A DNA stretch of 64,000 nucleotides from Trichobilharzia szidati (taxonomy: Eukaryota; Platyhelminthes; Trematoda; Strigeidida; Schistosomatidae). A program made the position numbers and the translations under genes. The notes under the pieces were generated by a model. That model was not told the DNA's origin. It searched no databases and worked only from the letters and a program-made list of their open reading frames with translations. This document shows positions 23,095-33,965 of this stretch, one piece after another; position 1 is the stretch's first letter; each line of letters starts with the position of its first letter. The stretch lies in assembly GCA_944472155.2 (NCBI GenBank), contig OX235272.1, positions 90,712,020 through 90,776,019 of the forward strand. The letters run 5' to 3'.

Positions 23095-23420
23095 ATGTCC
23101 TCAATGTGGTCACCAAGTTTAGTGATCCGCCTTCTCAGTACACTTTACACTGATGTTCGGTGGTTGAAGGTGTATAACACGAATTCCTAGAATCAGGTCT
23201 CGTGCCTGTCAGTACTTATCAGTAAGGCGTATTTGTTACCACAAAGAAACTGATACTATCTGGAAGATTCGAACTTACGTTACCCAGTTCTTCAGTCAGG
23301 GACTTGTATTGTGTTGTTCTTTAATCAATTGGTTGGTGACAAAATTGCAGTACGGGTGACAAAATGTGTCATTCTACTTGCTAGGTAACCGACCAATTGT
23401 TCAGTTCCATCCCACTGCTG
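23095..23420 (-). mobile_element. SINE-2-like copy, divergent
   Basis: Shares 'cagtaaggcgtatttg' and the following TTACCACA block with 19395-19420, and a GAAGATTCGAAC B-box-like element near 23260. The A box is not preserved. A diverged relative of SINE-2. Confidence 0.45.
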
Positions 23421-23454
23421 TGAGACATTGTCACGGAAGTTCGGAGAAGTGAAT

Positions 23455-24200
23455 CAGTGACTAACTGGTTTCAACATAGGACTTTGCGCAGAAGTTCAAG
23501 TTATACCACACTCCATGAAACACACAAAGGAAGACGAAAGAGAGAAAAAGAAGAGACTGAAAAGAACAGTAATAAGTAGAATTGTAAAGGAGAAAGAGTA
23601 GAAACGTGGAAAGAATGAGGGCTTAGTGGATATGGAAGATCCCATATTTAATACAATAGTCACGAGCTGTTGGTCCTTACCATCCCGACGACCCCAATCA
23701 GTGTGGCATTCTACGCCTCCCTACGTGGCTTACACTAACTGTGATGGAGTTCATTGACTGGTGCTATGTTTTGATTTGACCACCACTAGCTCTTTTCCGA
23801 CCTGATCCATCCTATACCAACTAACATTGCGTAACACATGTCCTAACCATCTCAGGTGATGTAACTTCACGACCTCATCGATTGACTTTCCCTCTTTACC
23901 TAGCACTCGATGCCCAACCTCAATATTACTCACCCTGTTATACCATATAACGCGGGAGGTAGAACGCAGACACCTATGATCAAAGATAGCTAGCCTTTTC
24001 TTGTCTTTCATTAGCCATATCTCACAGCCATAAGGGAGGACACAACGAACCACTGAGCAGTATACACGTCGTTTGATAGATAGCTGGATATCACATCTAC
24101 GTCACAAATGATGTAAGTTGGCAAATCCCACAGGAACCTTTTGTATCCATGCTGAGATTTCGTCAGCACTCAGCCTGTTGGGGCTGATGCAAATTCTCGA
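23455..24200 (-). pseudogene. Non-LTR family 2, RT end to 3' UTR
   Basis: Minus-strand 23751-24053 encodes VRCVLPYGCEIWLMKDKKRL, AIFDHRCLRS, then VGHRVLGKEGKSIDEVVKL and RWLGHVLRN. This is the end of RT and the C-terminal domain. The A/G-rich 3' UTR occupies 23455-23660 and resembles 9765-9975. The upstream RT core is missing. Confidence 0.75.
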
Positions 24201-24449
24201 ATAAGTGAATCGGTCAACACGCCCTACCAATAAGTAACAGATTGCTATTTTTATTTAATTACGAGCTCATAGTGAAATCATACACTGAATGAGATTTTAG
24301 GTTGGATGTTAGATTGCTAGGTAGTAAAGGCAAGCTAATTGATGAAATGTATGCAACAAGTGTTACTTATTTTTAGCTTCTGTCTTAAGCTAACAGCGCT
24401 ATACAAAGAAGGATTAAGCTGAATTAAAACTTACGTTCTTAAGCAAGAT

Positions 24450-25580
24450 TATTATTATTATTGTTCCCTTGGGTTCCTAGTGGAACATAGGGCTTCAACT
24501 ACACGTCTCCACTTGCTTCTGTCTTCTGCTGTACTTTTCACTTGCATCCATGTTAGTCCATACTGTTTGAGCTCCTCTTCACATGATCTCCTCCATGTCA
24601 CCCTGGGACGTCCCACTCGCCGCCTCCCTTTTGAGTTCCACTCAAGCACTGGCCTGACGCGCGATGTCACCCAACGGCCTCCTCAGCGAGTGTCCAATCC
24701 ATCTCCACTTTCTCCTGCATATTTGTTGAGCGATTGGTTCTTGCTTTGTTTGTTCCCATAGTTTCTTGTTGGTGATTCTGTCCGGCTGGCCATCTGATCT
24801 TCAGTATCGAGCGAAGACAGTTGTTGATAAAGGTCTGCAACAAGCTGTTGGAAATATTCTCTGTGACACACTGGCCAAGTTTCTGATCCGTATAGAAGAA
24901 CTGACTGACTCACTTGACGTTTGTATTGAAAATCCGGATTTTGTTGTTGATGCTGAGTGACGAAGATTTCCAGATTGGTTTCAGGTTGATGAATGTGTTT
25001 CTCGCCTTCCCGATTCTCGATTTGACATCCTCGTCCATTCCTCCTGTAGTTGAGACAATGCTCCCTAGATAAGTGAAAGAAGTAACCTCTTTCAAATCCC
25101 TCCCGTTGATGGTGATTGGCGCTGGATGTTGCTGCTGCTGCTGTTGTTGTTGTTGGTTGGTTGGTTGGTTATTTACATAACCTCCGTCTTGTCTATGTTC
25201 ACCTGGAGTCCTGTCTTTGCTGCTTCTTCGACCAGTTTGTCGGTTTTCGCTTGTAAGTTTTCGATTTTGTGTGACATCAAACATAATGCATCCGCGAAAT
25301 CCAAGTCCTCCAGATTCTTCACGTCGATCCAGGATATCCCTGTCTTCTCGTTTCCCACTGTCTGACGCATAATCCAGACCACCACAATTAGGAATATCAT
25401 TGGTGATAATAAGCACCCTTGTCTGACTCCTGTGTTTACTCCAAACGCTTCGCTGAGTTTTCCATTGTGGATCACTTGACATGTGCCGTTGTCGTACAGC
25501 TGTTGAATAAGGTTGATGAATATTTGGGGTACGCCGTAGTACTCGAGTAGTTTCCAAATTACCTCGCGGTCAACGCTGTC
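24450..25580 (-). mobile_element. RTE (SR2-like) truncated copy with mutated catalytic box
   Basis: The minus strand starts inside RT at FDSVDREVIWKLLEYYGVPQ, then NLIQQLYDNGTCQVIHNGKL, TGVRQGCLLSPMIF and LDFADALCLMSHKIE, and continues (after a shift near 25170) through the connection domain and KWRW region to the 3' UTR and ATT tail at 24450. The second catalytic Asp of FADD is replaced by Ala, which should abolish polymerase activity. The 5' boundary coincides with a (TA)n block. Confidence 0.87.
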
Positions 25581-25727
25581 GAAATATATTATGTATAAAT
25601 ATATATCTATAATATATATGTTATGTATATATTTATTATATACATGTATTATATATGTGCTATGTATATTATATGTATATATATATATTATACATATTAT
25701 ATATATGTATACATATGTAAATAATGT

Positions 25728-25765
<38 letters not shown>

Positions 25766-25770
25766 TTCTT
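25575..25770. repeat. AT-rich (TA)n/(TATG)n block
   Basis: Imperfect ATATAT/TATGTA repeats, partly self-complementary. Open frames over it are low-complexity I/Y runs and not genes. Confidence 0.9.
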
Positions 25771-25889
25771 ACGCAAGATAATGTTATCAAACTATGCAAT
25801 TTCTGATAGCCGATTTAAGTAATGTTGTCTGACCAGTTAGTGTATTCGAAATGGGTTTAATTTTTATTCCTCTCAATATATAGTTCATT

Positions 25890-26080
25890 CCTTGCGTTCT
25901 GAGTGAAGTTTGGAGCTTCAGGCTTTTGAAATTTCAGCAGCAGCGGTTTTGTTTTGACGGAGTGGGGTGGCTACCTTCACGCCCAACCTTCCGTGTTTCC
26001 TGGGCTTACTTCTGGCTAGCAAATTAGTCGAGCTTGAGGAGTGTGTCCACCCGGAACCGAATCTATACGTCTTTGGTATG
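25890..26080 (-). mobile_element. SINE-3 body fragment
   Basis: 'ggggtggctaccttcacgcccaac' at about 25965 matches the SINE-3 body at 43905 and 52665 (ggggtggttagcgtcaggcc, agggtcgctagccccacgcc). The tRNA-like head and RTE-like tail are absent. Confidence 0.55.
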
Positions 26081-26240
26081 CTAAATAAAAGCAACCTACG
26101 TTTCTAATATTTCGTTATTGTCGTTTAATTTCGAATGGCGTCTACCACAACTACGTATTTTCAGGATCATTAGGTAGAGTGTTTAATTGTCCCTGATCCA
26201 CAAGGCAGTCTTACTATTTTCCATCTTTATATTATTACAT

Positions 26241-26462
26241 GCGTCGGTGGTATAGCGGTTAGGACGCTCGCTCGCACATGGTCCGGAGTTCGATTCCCGG
26301 CCGACGCACCCCTTTACCTCGCTAAGCCAGAAATAATGCTGGTGAAGAGGAAAGGTTGGGCATGAGGCTAGCAACCCCATCCTGTAAAATAAACACTGCT
26401 AGAGAAACTTCAAGCCACCAGCTTGAAGCCCTATGTTCCACTGGGGAACGTGAAGGAAAAAA
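26241..26462 (+). mobile_element. SINE-3: tRNA-like head with RTE-type 3' tail
   Basis: 26241-26308 has a perfect 7-bp acceptor stem (GCGTCGG with CCGACGC), an A box TGGTATAGCGG and a near-perfect B box AGTTCGATTCC. The anticodon arm does not fold well, so it is a tRNA-derived SINE head and not a functional tRNA. The body includes 'aggttgggcatgaggctagc'. The 3' part, 'ttgaagccctatgttccact', is the same as the RTE 3' UTR at 26860-26880 and 29160-29180. That shared tail indicates the SINE uses the RTE machinery. Confidence 0.8.
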
Positions 26463-26599
26463 AATATTACATATCAACGTTTAACTCGCTTGGAGTTTTA
26501 TTCTCAGTGTAGAAGGAAGTCTACATGTTATGATTTCTCCATCTGTTTAAATTTGAATAACAAGTGAGTCAGTCATCTATACGATCAAACTTCGCGTAC

Positions 26600-26912
26600 A
26601 AAGAATATCAACAAACAAAACCAATCGCTCAACAAATATGCAGGAGAAAGTGGAGATGGATTGGACACTCGCTGAGGAGGCCGCTGGGTGACATCGCGCG
26701 TCAGGCCATCGCTCGAGTGGAACCCGAAATGAAGCGGCGGTGGGACGTCCCAGGGTGACATGGAGGAGGTCGTGTGAAGAGGAGTTGAAACAGTATGGAC
26801 TAACATGGATGCAAGTGAAAAGTACAGCAGAAGACAGAAGCAAGTGGAGACGTGTAGTTGAAGCCCTATGTTCCACTAGGAACCCAAGGGAACAATAAAT
26901 AATAATAATCTG
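26600..26912 (+). mobile_element. RTE (SR2-like) short 3' fragment
   Basis: Starts at KPIAQQICRRKWRWIGHSLR and runs to the 3' UTR and AATAATAAT tail. The frame continues through [18 protein letters not shown] and is then shifted by a missing base. Only about 310 bp were copied. Confidence 0.82.
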
Positions 26913-27185
26913 TTAAATTTGAATACAGTAAAAATCAATATCAAGAGCAGGTGTAAGCAGTTATTATTTAAGTCACTTTATAAATACTGTACTCAGTGAA
27001 ATATCAAGTGAGTAAGTAGCACTTACTATAGCTGTTTTACTGTCAAAATTAAGGTGTATTAAGAGGAATTATCGATCACCTAGTCGCCCTCCTCTTCTTC
27101 TTCTACCTAAGCTTTAAAATCTTTTCAAAGCTAGTACATATTTATACGTTTGATGCAGATGCACACCCAATTCTTCTTAGTCTAT

Positions 27186-27760
27186 TATTATATTATTATT
27201 CTTTCCTCGAGTTCCGAGTGGAATATAGGGCTTCAGCCTCACATCTCCACTTCATCCTGTCCTATGCAGTCATTTTTAGCTGACTCCACATAACCCAGGA
27301 AACTTCATCTCCTCCCGATATGATCTTCTTTGTGTCACCATCGGACACCTAACTTGTCATTTTTCATTCGGACCCCACTCGAGGACCTGTCTGGCATGTG
27401 ATGTCACTCAACGGTCTTGTCAGCGTGTGTCCGACCCATCTCTCCATTTTCTTCGGAATATTTGTTGGGTAATCGGTGGCTGGTTGGGTCGTTCCCAGAG
27501 TTCTTTGTGCTAATCCTTTTGCCAGTAGAAAACACAGGTATCTGCAGCAGCTAGCTGGAAATATTTTTGGTGACGCATGAAGTCTCTGAAGCATATCAAA
27601 CCCCTGACTGACGTGACATTGGTGCTGAAAATCCGAATTTCGCTCGTTATGCTGATTGCAGCAGGCTTCCACTCTGATTTCAGATTAATGTAGGTTCGTT
27701 TTGCTTTTCTGACCGTGGCCGGTTCTGACATCCTCACTTGTGGCGCCTGTATTTGATTTC
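27186..27760 (-). pseudogene. RTE (SR2-like), old divergent copy
   Basis: The 3' UTR ('ctcgagttccgagtggaatat' on plus) and an ATT tail lie at 27186-27240. The minus strand then shows decayed C-terminal and connection-domain sequence, with GHTLTRPLSDITCQT at 27364-27500. Frames are broken and the 5' edge is uncertain. Confidence 0.7.
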
Positions 27761-28193
27761 TTCCCCCCGACAGTGATCGCTGCTTGAAATACTTATCCTT
27801 AGTAACTGTTCTCATTACAATACACTTTTTATTAGCATTCAAGTTGAAGACAGTCTTCACCAATACTGAATAGAGTAAAAGCATGTCTTACAATTAAGAC
27901 ACTGCTTATCGGAAATCTTTATTTGGGGAAAATTTAGGCAAAAATGGAACTAGTTTATGTCACCTAGGCAGTAAGTACACAAAAACCATAACCTTTAAGG
28001 GATAAGATTTTTGGGACGTTTTGATTTCAGTCATCATACTCCCATTTAATTATTCAGTCATTTGCTGTTTACATTCTCTTGTTGACTTGAGGATAAAGTG
28101 TAGTAAACATATCGGTAATGAGTGCAAAAACTGCATCTTCCCCTACGCTTTAATCGGTTCTACATTACTGTAAGCTACTAATTGAAGTCGACT
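27761..28193. other. Unannotated spacer
   Basis: No recognised element. Confidence 0.4.
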
Positions 28194-28201
28194 ATAAACT
28201 C

Positions 28202-29197
28202 CCAAATATTCATCAACCTTATTCAACAGCTGTACGACAACGGCACATGTCAAGTGATCCACAACGGAAAACTCACGAGGCGTTGGAGTAAACACAGGAG
28301 TCAGACAAGGTGCTTATATCACCAATTTTCTATTGCGCAGACAGTGGGAAACGAGAAGACAGGGATATCGGATCGACGTGAAGAACCTAGAAGACCTGGA
28401 TTTCGCGGATGATTTATGTTTGATGTCACTTACAAGCGAAAACAGACAAACTGGTCGAAGAAGCAGCAAAGACAGGACTCCAGGTGAACATAGACAAGAC
28501 GGAGGTTATGTAAATAACCAACCAACAAAACACAGCAGCAGCAACATCCAGCGCCAATCACCATCAACGGGAGGGATTTGAAAGAGGTTACTTCTTTCAC
28601 TTATCTAGGGAGCATTGTCTCAACTACAGGAGGAATGGACGAGGATGTCAAATCGAGAATCGGGAAGGCGAGAAACACATTCATCAACCTGAAACCAATC
28701 TGGAAATCTTCGTCACTCAGCATCAACAACAAAATCCGGATTTTCAATACAAACGTCAAGTCAGTTCTTCTATACGGATCAGAAACTTGGCGTGTCACAG
28801 AGAATATTTCCAACAGCTTGTTGCAGACCTTTATCAACAACTGTCTTCGTTCCATACTGAAGATTAGATGTCCGGAAAGAATCACCAACAAGGAACTATG
28901 GGAACAAACAAAGCAAGAACCAATCGCTCAACAAATATGCAGGAGAAAGTGGAGATGGATTGGACACTCGCTGAGGAGGCCGCTGGGTGACATCGCGCGT
29001 CAGGCCATCGCTCGGGTGGAACCGGAAAGGGGAGCGGCGAGTGGGACGTCCCAGGGTGACATGGAGGAGATCGTGCGAAGAGGAATTGAAACAGTATGGA
29101 TTAACATGGATGCAAGTGAATAATACAGCAGAAGACAGAAGCAAGTGGAGGCGTGCAGTTGAAGCCCTATGTTTCACTAGGAACCCAAAAAAATATA
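28202..29197 (+). mobile_element. RTE (SR2-like) 5'-truncated copy with 8-bp TSD
   Basis: ATAAACTC at 28194-28201 and 29198-29205 flanks the copy. RT starts at IFINLIQQLYDNGTCQVIHN. Small deletions near 28285 and 28330 break the RQGC region, then NLEDLDFADDLCLM is intact. The long frame 28578-29123 covers VTSFTYLGSIVSTTGG, the connection region and KWRWIGHSLRRPLGDI. The 3' UTR is short, with an A/T tail. This is one of the better-preserved C-terminal halves in the window. Confidence 0.86.
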
Positions 29198-29285
29198 ATA
29201 AACTCAATGACTTGTCAAAATTAAATGCTATAAATCATACCAATGAAGAGTACGAATGAGCAGAAAGTGTTCGTGCTGGGTGATG

Positions 29286-29600
29286 TTATACATTACTGAT
29301 TGATTGATGTGAGTAGTATCTAACTACTCACATTGACCAGTGGTAGGTAATTCAATGTATTATCAAATCTTCCAATCGGTTAGCCTGAATTCGAGTGGTT
29401 TGAACTGATTTAGCTCTCTCTCTCTCTCGCTGAGGTGAGTCGTATCGGCTAAACCGCCAGTGAGCTGCGCCCCAAACGAGCGAAACAGCCCTCCGGTGTG
29501 TTTAGATTACTTCGATCTGACTAGCAAGTACTACTGATCGATGTCAGTAGTATGCAACTACTCATATCAACATTTAATCAGTAGTATATCGCATTATTTG
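29286..29600. repeat. Unit bounded by two 60-bp direct repeats
   Basis: 29301-29362 and 29538-29600 resemble each other ('gatgtgagtagtatctaactactcac' versus 'gatgtcagtagtatgcaactactcat'; each then reaches 'attat'). The interior holds CT repeats and a 'ccccaaacgagcgaaacagcc' segment reminiscent of a hammerhead II/III region. No coding potential; identity unknown. Confidence 0.45.
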
Positions 29601-29789
29601 TTTATACTTGCTTTCTTGATTCCCGTGCATGATGTCCAGCAGATCAAATATTGTGATCTGAATAATCTCGATTTCGAGAGGTAACTATGGTGAAATTTCA
29701 ACCCCCTCGAACTGTGTAAATTGTGAACTGGATTCATTGTTTACTAATTTCAACCCCAACTCATCAATACAGTACTGGGCAGAAGCACT

Positions 29790-30365
29790 GGATTTGTAAA
29801 TGAACCTATAAACTCCGTCGAGTGCTAGATAAGGAGGGGAAATCAGTCGACGTATTTGTGAAGCTACATCGACTGAGATGGTTAGGACATGTGTTACGCA
29901 TGCATGCCTAGTCATCGCCTTTCCCGACGACAGGCAATGTTAGCTGACATAGGGTCAGGCTGGAAAAGAGCTAGCGGCGGTCAAACCAAAACATGGTACC
30001 AGTCAATGAAATCCACAACAATTAGTTTAAGCCACGTAGGAAGGTGTAGACTTCCTGGTTGGGGTCCTCGGGATGGTAAGAACCAATGGCTGGAGACAAT
30101 CGGTGATATGGCTCAAAATCGTTCTCAATGATGGCACAGATGCATCCACTCCTTGTGACTTATAATTTCCAATGAAACTATATTGTTCTTCGTTATTACT
30201 ATTCCTTTTGTCTCATATCCCTGTCCACTGTCTCTATTATGCATTTCTTCTACTTTCTTCTCTTGCCTTGTGTGCTACAAGGAGGGAGTGTGGCGACTTG
30301 AACTGCTGCACATCGGTGCAAAGTTCTATGTTGAAAATAGATAGACAGACAGACAGACAGAATAT
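29790..30365 (+). pseudogene. Non-LTR family 2, C-terminal region and 3' UTR
   Basis: 29820-30130 encodes, with one shift near 29905, KLHRLRWLGHVLRM-like sequence, then SHRLSRRQAMLADIGSGWKR, GGQTKTWYQSM, LSHVGRCRLPGWGPRDGKNQ and WLETIGDMAQNRSQ. This is a well-kept C-terminal domain. The 3' UTR ends with 'ttgaactgctgcacatcgg' and a GACA microsatellite at 30345-30360. Confidence 0.8.
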
Positions 30366-30722
30366 TCAGGTCGTCTGAGTTATGGCGCTGTTCCTAAAAA
30401 CTGGTAATACAAAGCTTGAATAAAAATAAGCTATCGACAAAAAGCATTTCTGATGAGTCAAACAAGACTTTACATCAACCTTTTATCTGTCTGTTATACA
30501 TATAAATAATACACTATGCATACAAATATAAATGATAATGAGAATATGAGTCATTGAATAAAACAGAAACATCACAAGCTGGCCAATATTTACGTCTAAC
30601 ACAAATGTTTTGTTTGTGTGTGTGTTGTTGTGTCTGTCCGTTTTGAAAGACGTAGTCATTTTAATAGAACAAAACAGTCAGACCGAAGAAGAAAAAGAGG
30701 AAGTATAAACTGTTGAATGATT
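30366..30722. other. Unannotated spacer
   Basis: AT-rich, no recognised element; short (GT)n run near 30615. Confidence 0.4.
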
Positions 30723-30730
30723 GAACAAAA

Positions 30731-31033
30731 GTCGTGACCAGTAGGGTGCAGCAGGTCGGGTGTGAGGACAAATACTCGCCGAAGACATTGGCTAGGGGTC
30801 GCGCTATGTCGTGAATTGGCAGAAGTTAGAATTCATGGATTGGCCATTGGATCGGGTCCCAGTGGCTTAATGGTATACGAGCTCGCCTTGTAACCAGAAG
30901 GTCCTGGGTTCGAACCCTGATGGTGGGTGCGTACTGGTGAAGAGTCCCAAACTAGGCTGACGAAACAGCTGTCCAGTACTCCCAGGTTTTCCAGTGGTTC
31001 TCTAACTAATGTCAGCTCATGATGAAAATCCTC
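30731..31033 (+). mobile_element. SINE-1 copy with 8-bp TSD
   Basis: GAACAAAA at 30723-30730 and 31034-31041 flanks the unit, which starts at 'gtcgtgaccagtagg'. A box TGGCTTAATGG at 30863-30873 and B box GGTTCGAACCC at 30907-30917 are perfect. The anticodon-like region 'ccttgtaaccagaagg' resembles tRNA-Thr(TGT). The hammerhead domain is at 30931-30978 with perfect stem I strands. Confidence 0.88.
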
Positions 31034-31059
31034 GAACAAAAATGTGTTTCGATAAAGAA

Positions 31060-32213
31060 AGGAAGACGAAATTTGCAGTATAAAATGATGCCATCATTCT
31101 ATTTCACAGGTTCTCATCAGCTGCACACCCCTACCTGAAATTACAATGGTTATACAGATGATAATAACATACTTTAATGTTTGAGTAGTAGTAGAGAAGA
31201 GATACTGTAAAAGTGACGCATCCAAAATGAAAGCAATACAATTTTTAGTTAAAGTTTTCATCATCAATTTATACGCTTTCAAAGTTGAAAAGAAGGGGAG
31301 GGGAGGGGTAAGACAGAAAACAGAAAAAAATAATTAACAGAAACAGTGTTAGCTTGTAGGTTCACATAGCAACTCAAAAAACAAAAGTGGTTACAGTTTA
31401 TGATATTAAGATTTGTTCAGTGAGTTGAGATAACTGAATTAGATGACTAATTAATGTAGTCAAAATCAAAATTCAGTTACCAAGGGAGTGAGAGGTTAAT
31501 CACACTCTCTTTCTGTATGCATAAGTCTGGTTTAAATCGTTTGATTGCGATCGCTTCGGTAAATCGTAGTAAATTCGCTGTTCTTTGTCTATTTAATACT
31601 TTGAAGGACTTAGAAATCTCTACGAGATGTCCGGTATCAGCAATATATCTTGTAATTGCACTCTGAGAATATTTGCTTCCTTTTGGGCACAGGTTTCTTG
31701 GAATATGTTCAGAAAACCGGATAGAAGCCTTTCTTTCCGCTCTTCCAATGTACTTGCTCCCACAAGGGCACGTAAATTCATAAACGCAGTTGGAGGTGGC
31801 ATCAGCAGGGTATTTATCCAGTTTTGAGTGGCTTATAGAAGAAGTGGTGCTGTATAATGTTATGAGTTTTGCTGCCGGGAAGCTTCTTTTTATTGCACCT
31901 TTCAGTCTTTTGTCAATCTTTTGTGACACTGTATCTCCTTTGAATGGGAGACAAATAAACACTTTCTTCTTTTCTACAGTTGTGTGTTTTGTTTTGAGTT
32001 TCTATGTGAACCTACAAGCTAACACTGTTCTGTTAATCAATTTTTTTTGTTTTCTGTCTTACCCCTCCCCTCCCCTTCTTTTCAACTTTGAAAGCGTATA
32101 AATTGATGATGAAAACTTTAACTAAAAATTGTATTGCTTTCATTTTGGATGCGTCACTTTTATAGTATCTCTTCTCTACTACCACTCAAACATTAAAGTA
32201 TGTTATCATCATG
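31060..32213 (-). mobile_element. PLE group B copy with inverted arms
   Basis: The minus-strand frame 31962-31477 (161 codons) encodes GDTVSQKIDKRLKGAIKRSF, then the endonuclease core (YEFTCPCGSKYIGRAERKAS, IRFSEHIPRNLCPKG) and ends RFKPDLCIQKESVINLSLPW. The 3' non-coding part 31155-31386 is repeated in inverse orientation at 31985-32213, including a 'gaaggggaggggagggg' G-rich tract. Thus the element is bracketed by about 230-bp inverted arms. RT is absent. The minus-strand 3' terminus carries the hammerhead at 31074-31125. Confidence 0.82.
31074..31125 (-). ncRNA. Hammerhead ribozyme candidate, PLE group B terminus
   Basis: On the minus strand: TGCAG pairs with CTGCA (5-bp stem I), followed by a canonical CTGATGA (31114-31120), a short weak stem II loop of 8 nt, GAAA (31102-31105), and a 10-bp stem III with one G-U pair closing a GGC loop. 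An A sits at the predicted cleavage position after UAU. All core bases needed for a type I hammerhead are present; the weakness is stem II, which is minimal. Confidence 0.65.
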
Positions 32214-32219
32214 GAATGA

Positions 32220-32910
32220 ATGGAAATTGGCCAAACAATGTGGGAGACGAATGGCCAAATTAGTGATTACAGACGCACATTATCAAATCAAAAAACATGA
32301 ACAAATAATGGATGTCCAAAAAGAAAAAAACTGGAGAAAACCCTTAACCAGGAACACCTGTCAACGTTGATCACCGCAATTACATTGTCAAGTAGAAGAC
32401 ACAGAGAACAAAGACGGAGAGTTCTCAAAACCAAGCTAGCCAAGATTGGAAAACAATAACCAGACAAAGCACCTATTGACTGCGTAGTCAACCTATCAAA
32501 AATAGAACAACAACTACTACAAAAAGGATTGAACTACAACACTGGAGACGCTTCAAAAACTGATTTCTTCGCTGCCCTTGAATCACCACTCAAATCATCA
32601 AACTTAGAGGAAACACAAGAAGAGATACGCCAAACAATCGTACCAATGGTCAAACAGAAAAAACAACACACACACAACTCAACTCTCAAGAACTAAAGGC
32701 CCTCAAAAAGCTGAAAAATAGGAAGGACATCGTCATTCTACCAGCTGACAAAGGAAGAACAACAGTAGTCATGGTCAGAGAAGAATACACCAAGAAAGCT
32801 GAAGAACTACCCAAAGATGAGAATGTATATCAACAACTCCCAACAAATCCCATACAAACATTAGACAACCGTATCCAAAGAATAATTTCAGTTTCATCCA
32901 AAGGGAACTG
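32220..32910 (+). pseudogene. PLE 5' (N-terminal) coding region
   Basis: Reading through small gaps, 32480-32900 encodes VNLSKIEQQLLQKGLNYN, then EETQEEIRQTI, and from about 32690 the conserved PLE N-terminal block LKALKKLKNRKDIVILPADK, GRTTVVMVREEY and KDENVYQQLPTNPIQTLDNR. This precedes the RT palm in complete PLEs and is the only N-terminal PLE sequence in the window. It is cut off near 32905 before RT motifs. It lies directly after the inverted arm of the group B copy but need not belong to it. Confidence 0.72.
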
Positions 32911-33744
32911 CGATGAAATTTCGATTCGAATTGTGTAAACTGCAAATCGCGTATTCGATACAAACCAATAACACGCAAATTAAAGCAACTCAGATCATTG
33001 CTAAAATAGGCTGGTCAGATCGCTTCACTCATTAGTATGCATAACTACTTTAAGACTGAATGAAATTTTTCTAATTTCCTGAAATACCCATTTTTTGAGG
33101 TTGCAGGTATGAAGATGAATGAGATCTCAAGATTTCTAGCCTGTCATTTATCATTAAAATGTTAATTATATCATGTGACAACATTTCATAGCATCAGATA
33201 TATTTGGAGAATTTCATATTTGTGACAATCACTATATATATATCGGTTGTATGAGGTGAAACACTCAATTGTATTTACTCAAGGACTAGATAGCTGTTTG
33301 CTAAGTGATGTAAGCAGAATCATCGATTTCGAAATAGTTGATAAAATTATACATAGCATCTTTTTTTCAACCAATCAAATGTTATTTAATGGAAAGTAGC
33401 ATCCATATTTCGAAATTTGCACTGCAGGTGATTATTGATCGAAGAGGCTACATACAAATTCAACTAAATCCAGGTACTCTGAACTCTTAACTACAATTTT
33501 TCTAGTTATGTCTGAATTCCTAGTTGTAGGCACCATGTTTTCCGTAGGAAAACATCAGTAATGTGTTTAGCGACCCAGTAAACTCAAATGTATATATGGG
33601 TCTACGGGATGAGTTCACTTGTCTTCTCTCTCTAAGTCGAGTACTGTTCACTAAAAACGTCTAGTGTCTTTATTTTTAATGCAGAATTCTTACTTACTTT
33701 CCAAGTGTTAGTTTGTAGAGATTTGGTTGGTTTCAGGCTTGACC
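32911..33744. other. Unannotated spacer
   Basis: A block at 32905-33060 ('gcgatgaaatttcgattcg...gtgtaaactg') resembles 29690-29760, so it is probably an interspersed repeat. The rest is AT-rich without recognised elements. Confidence 0.4.
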
Positions 33745-33965
33745 ACTGGTTCATATCAGTTAGAGAACTAATGAAAACTAAGGAGGGTTTTTGGGATTCT
33801 TCAGCGGTAAGCATCCATCACCTCACTGGGGATCGAACCTAGGAGGACATTCAGGTTGCGAGGTGAGTTCATTGACCCGTCTGCAACTGAGATGTAATCC
33901 AATGGCAAGTCCATTAATTCTAACTTCTATCATTTTGTGATATGGCACTACCCTCAACCAATACC
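33745..33965 (-). mobile_element. SINE-1 copy, decayed
   Basis: Minus strand retains a B-box-like GGATCGAACCT complement near 33830 and SINE-1 flanks ('tcatatcagttagagaac' on plus). The hammerhead GAAA is deleted. The core reads CUGAAGA on the minus strand, one of two copies with C at position 3. Confidence 0.65.

Noticed and set aside
25591..25806. Open frames of Ile/Tyr-rich protein
   Set aside because: They read through (TA)n microsatellite sequence and have no other support.
26241..26308. Functional tRNA gene
   Set aside because: The acceptor and T arms are good, but the anticodon arm does not pair and the sequence continues into a SINE body and RTE tail.
31300..31320. G-quadruplex
   Set aside because: Only three long G-runs are present in a row, so a stable intramolecular quadruplex is not clearly supported.
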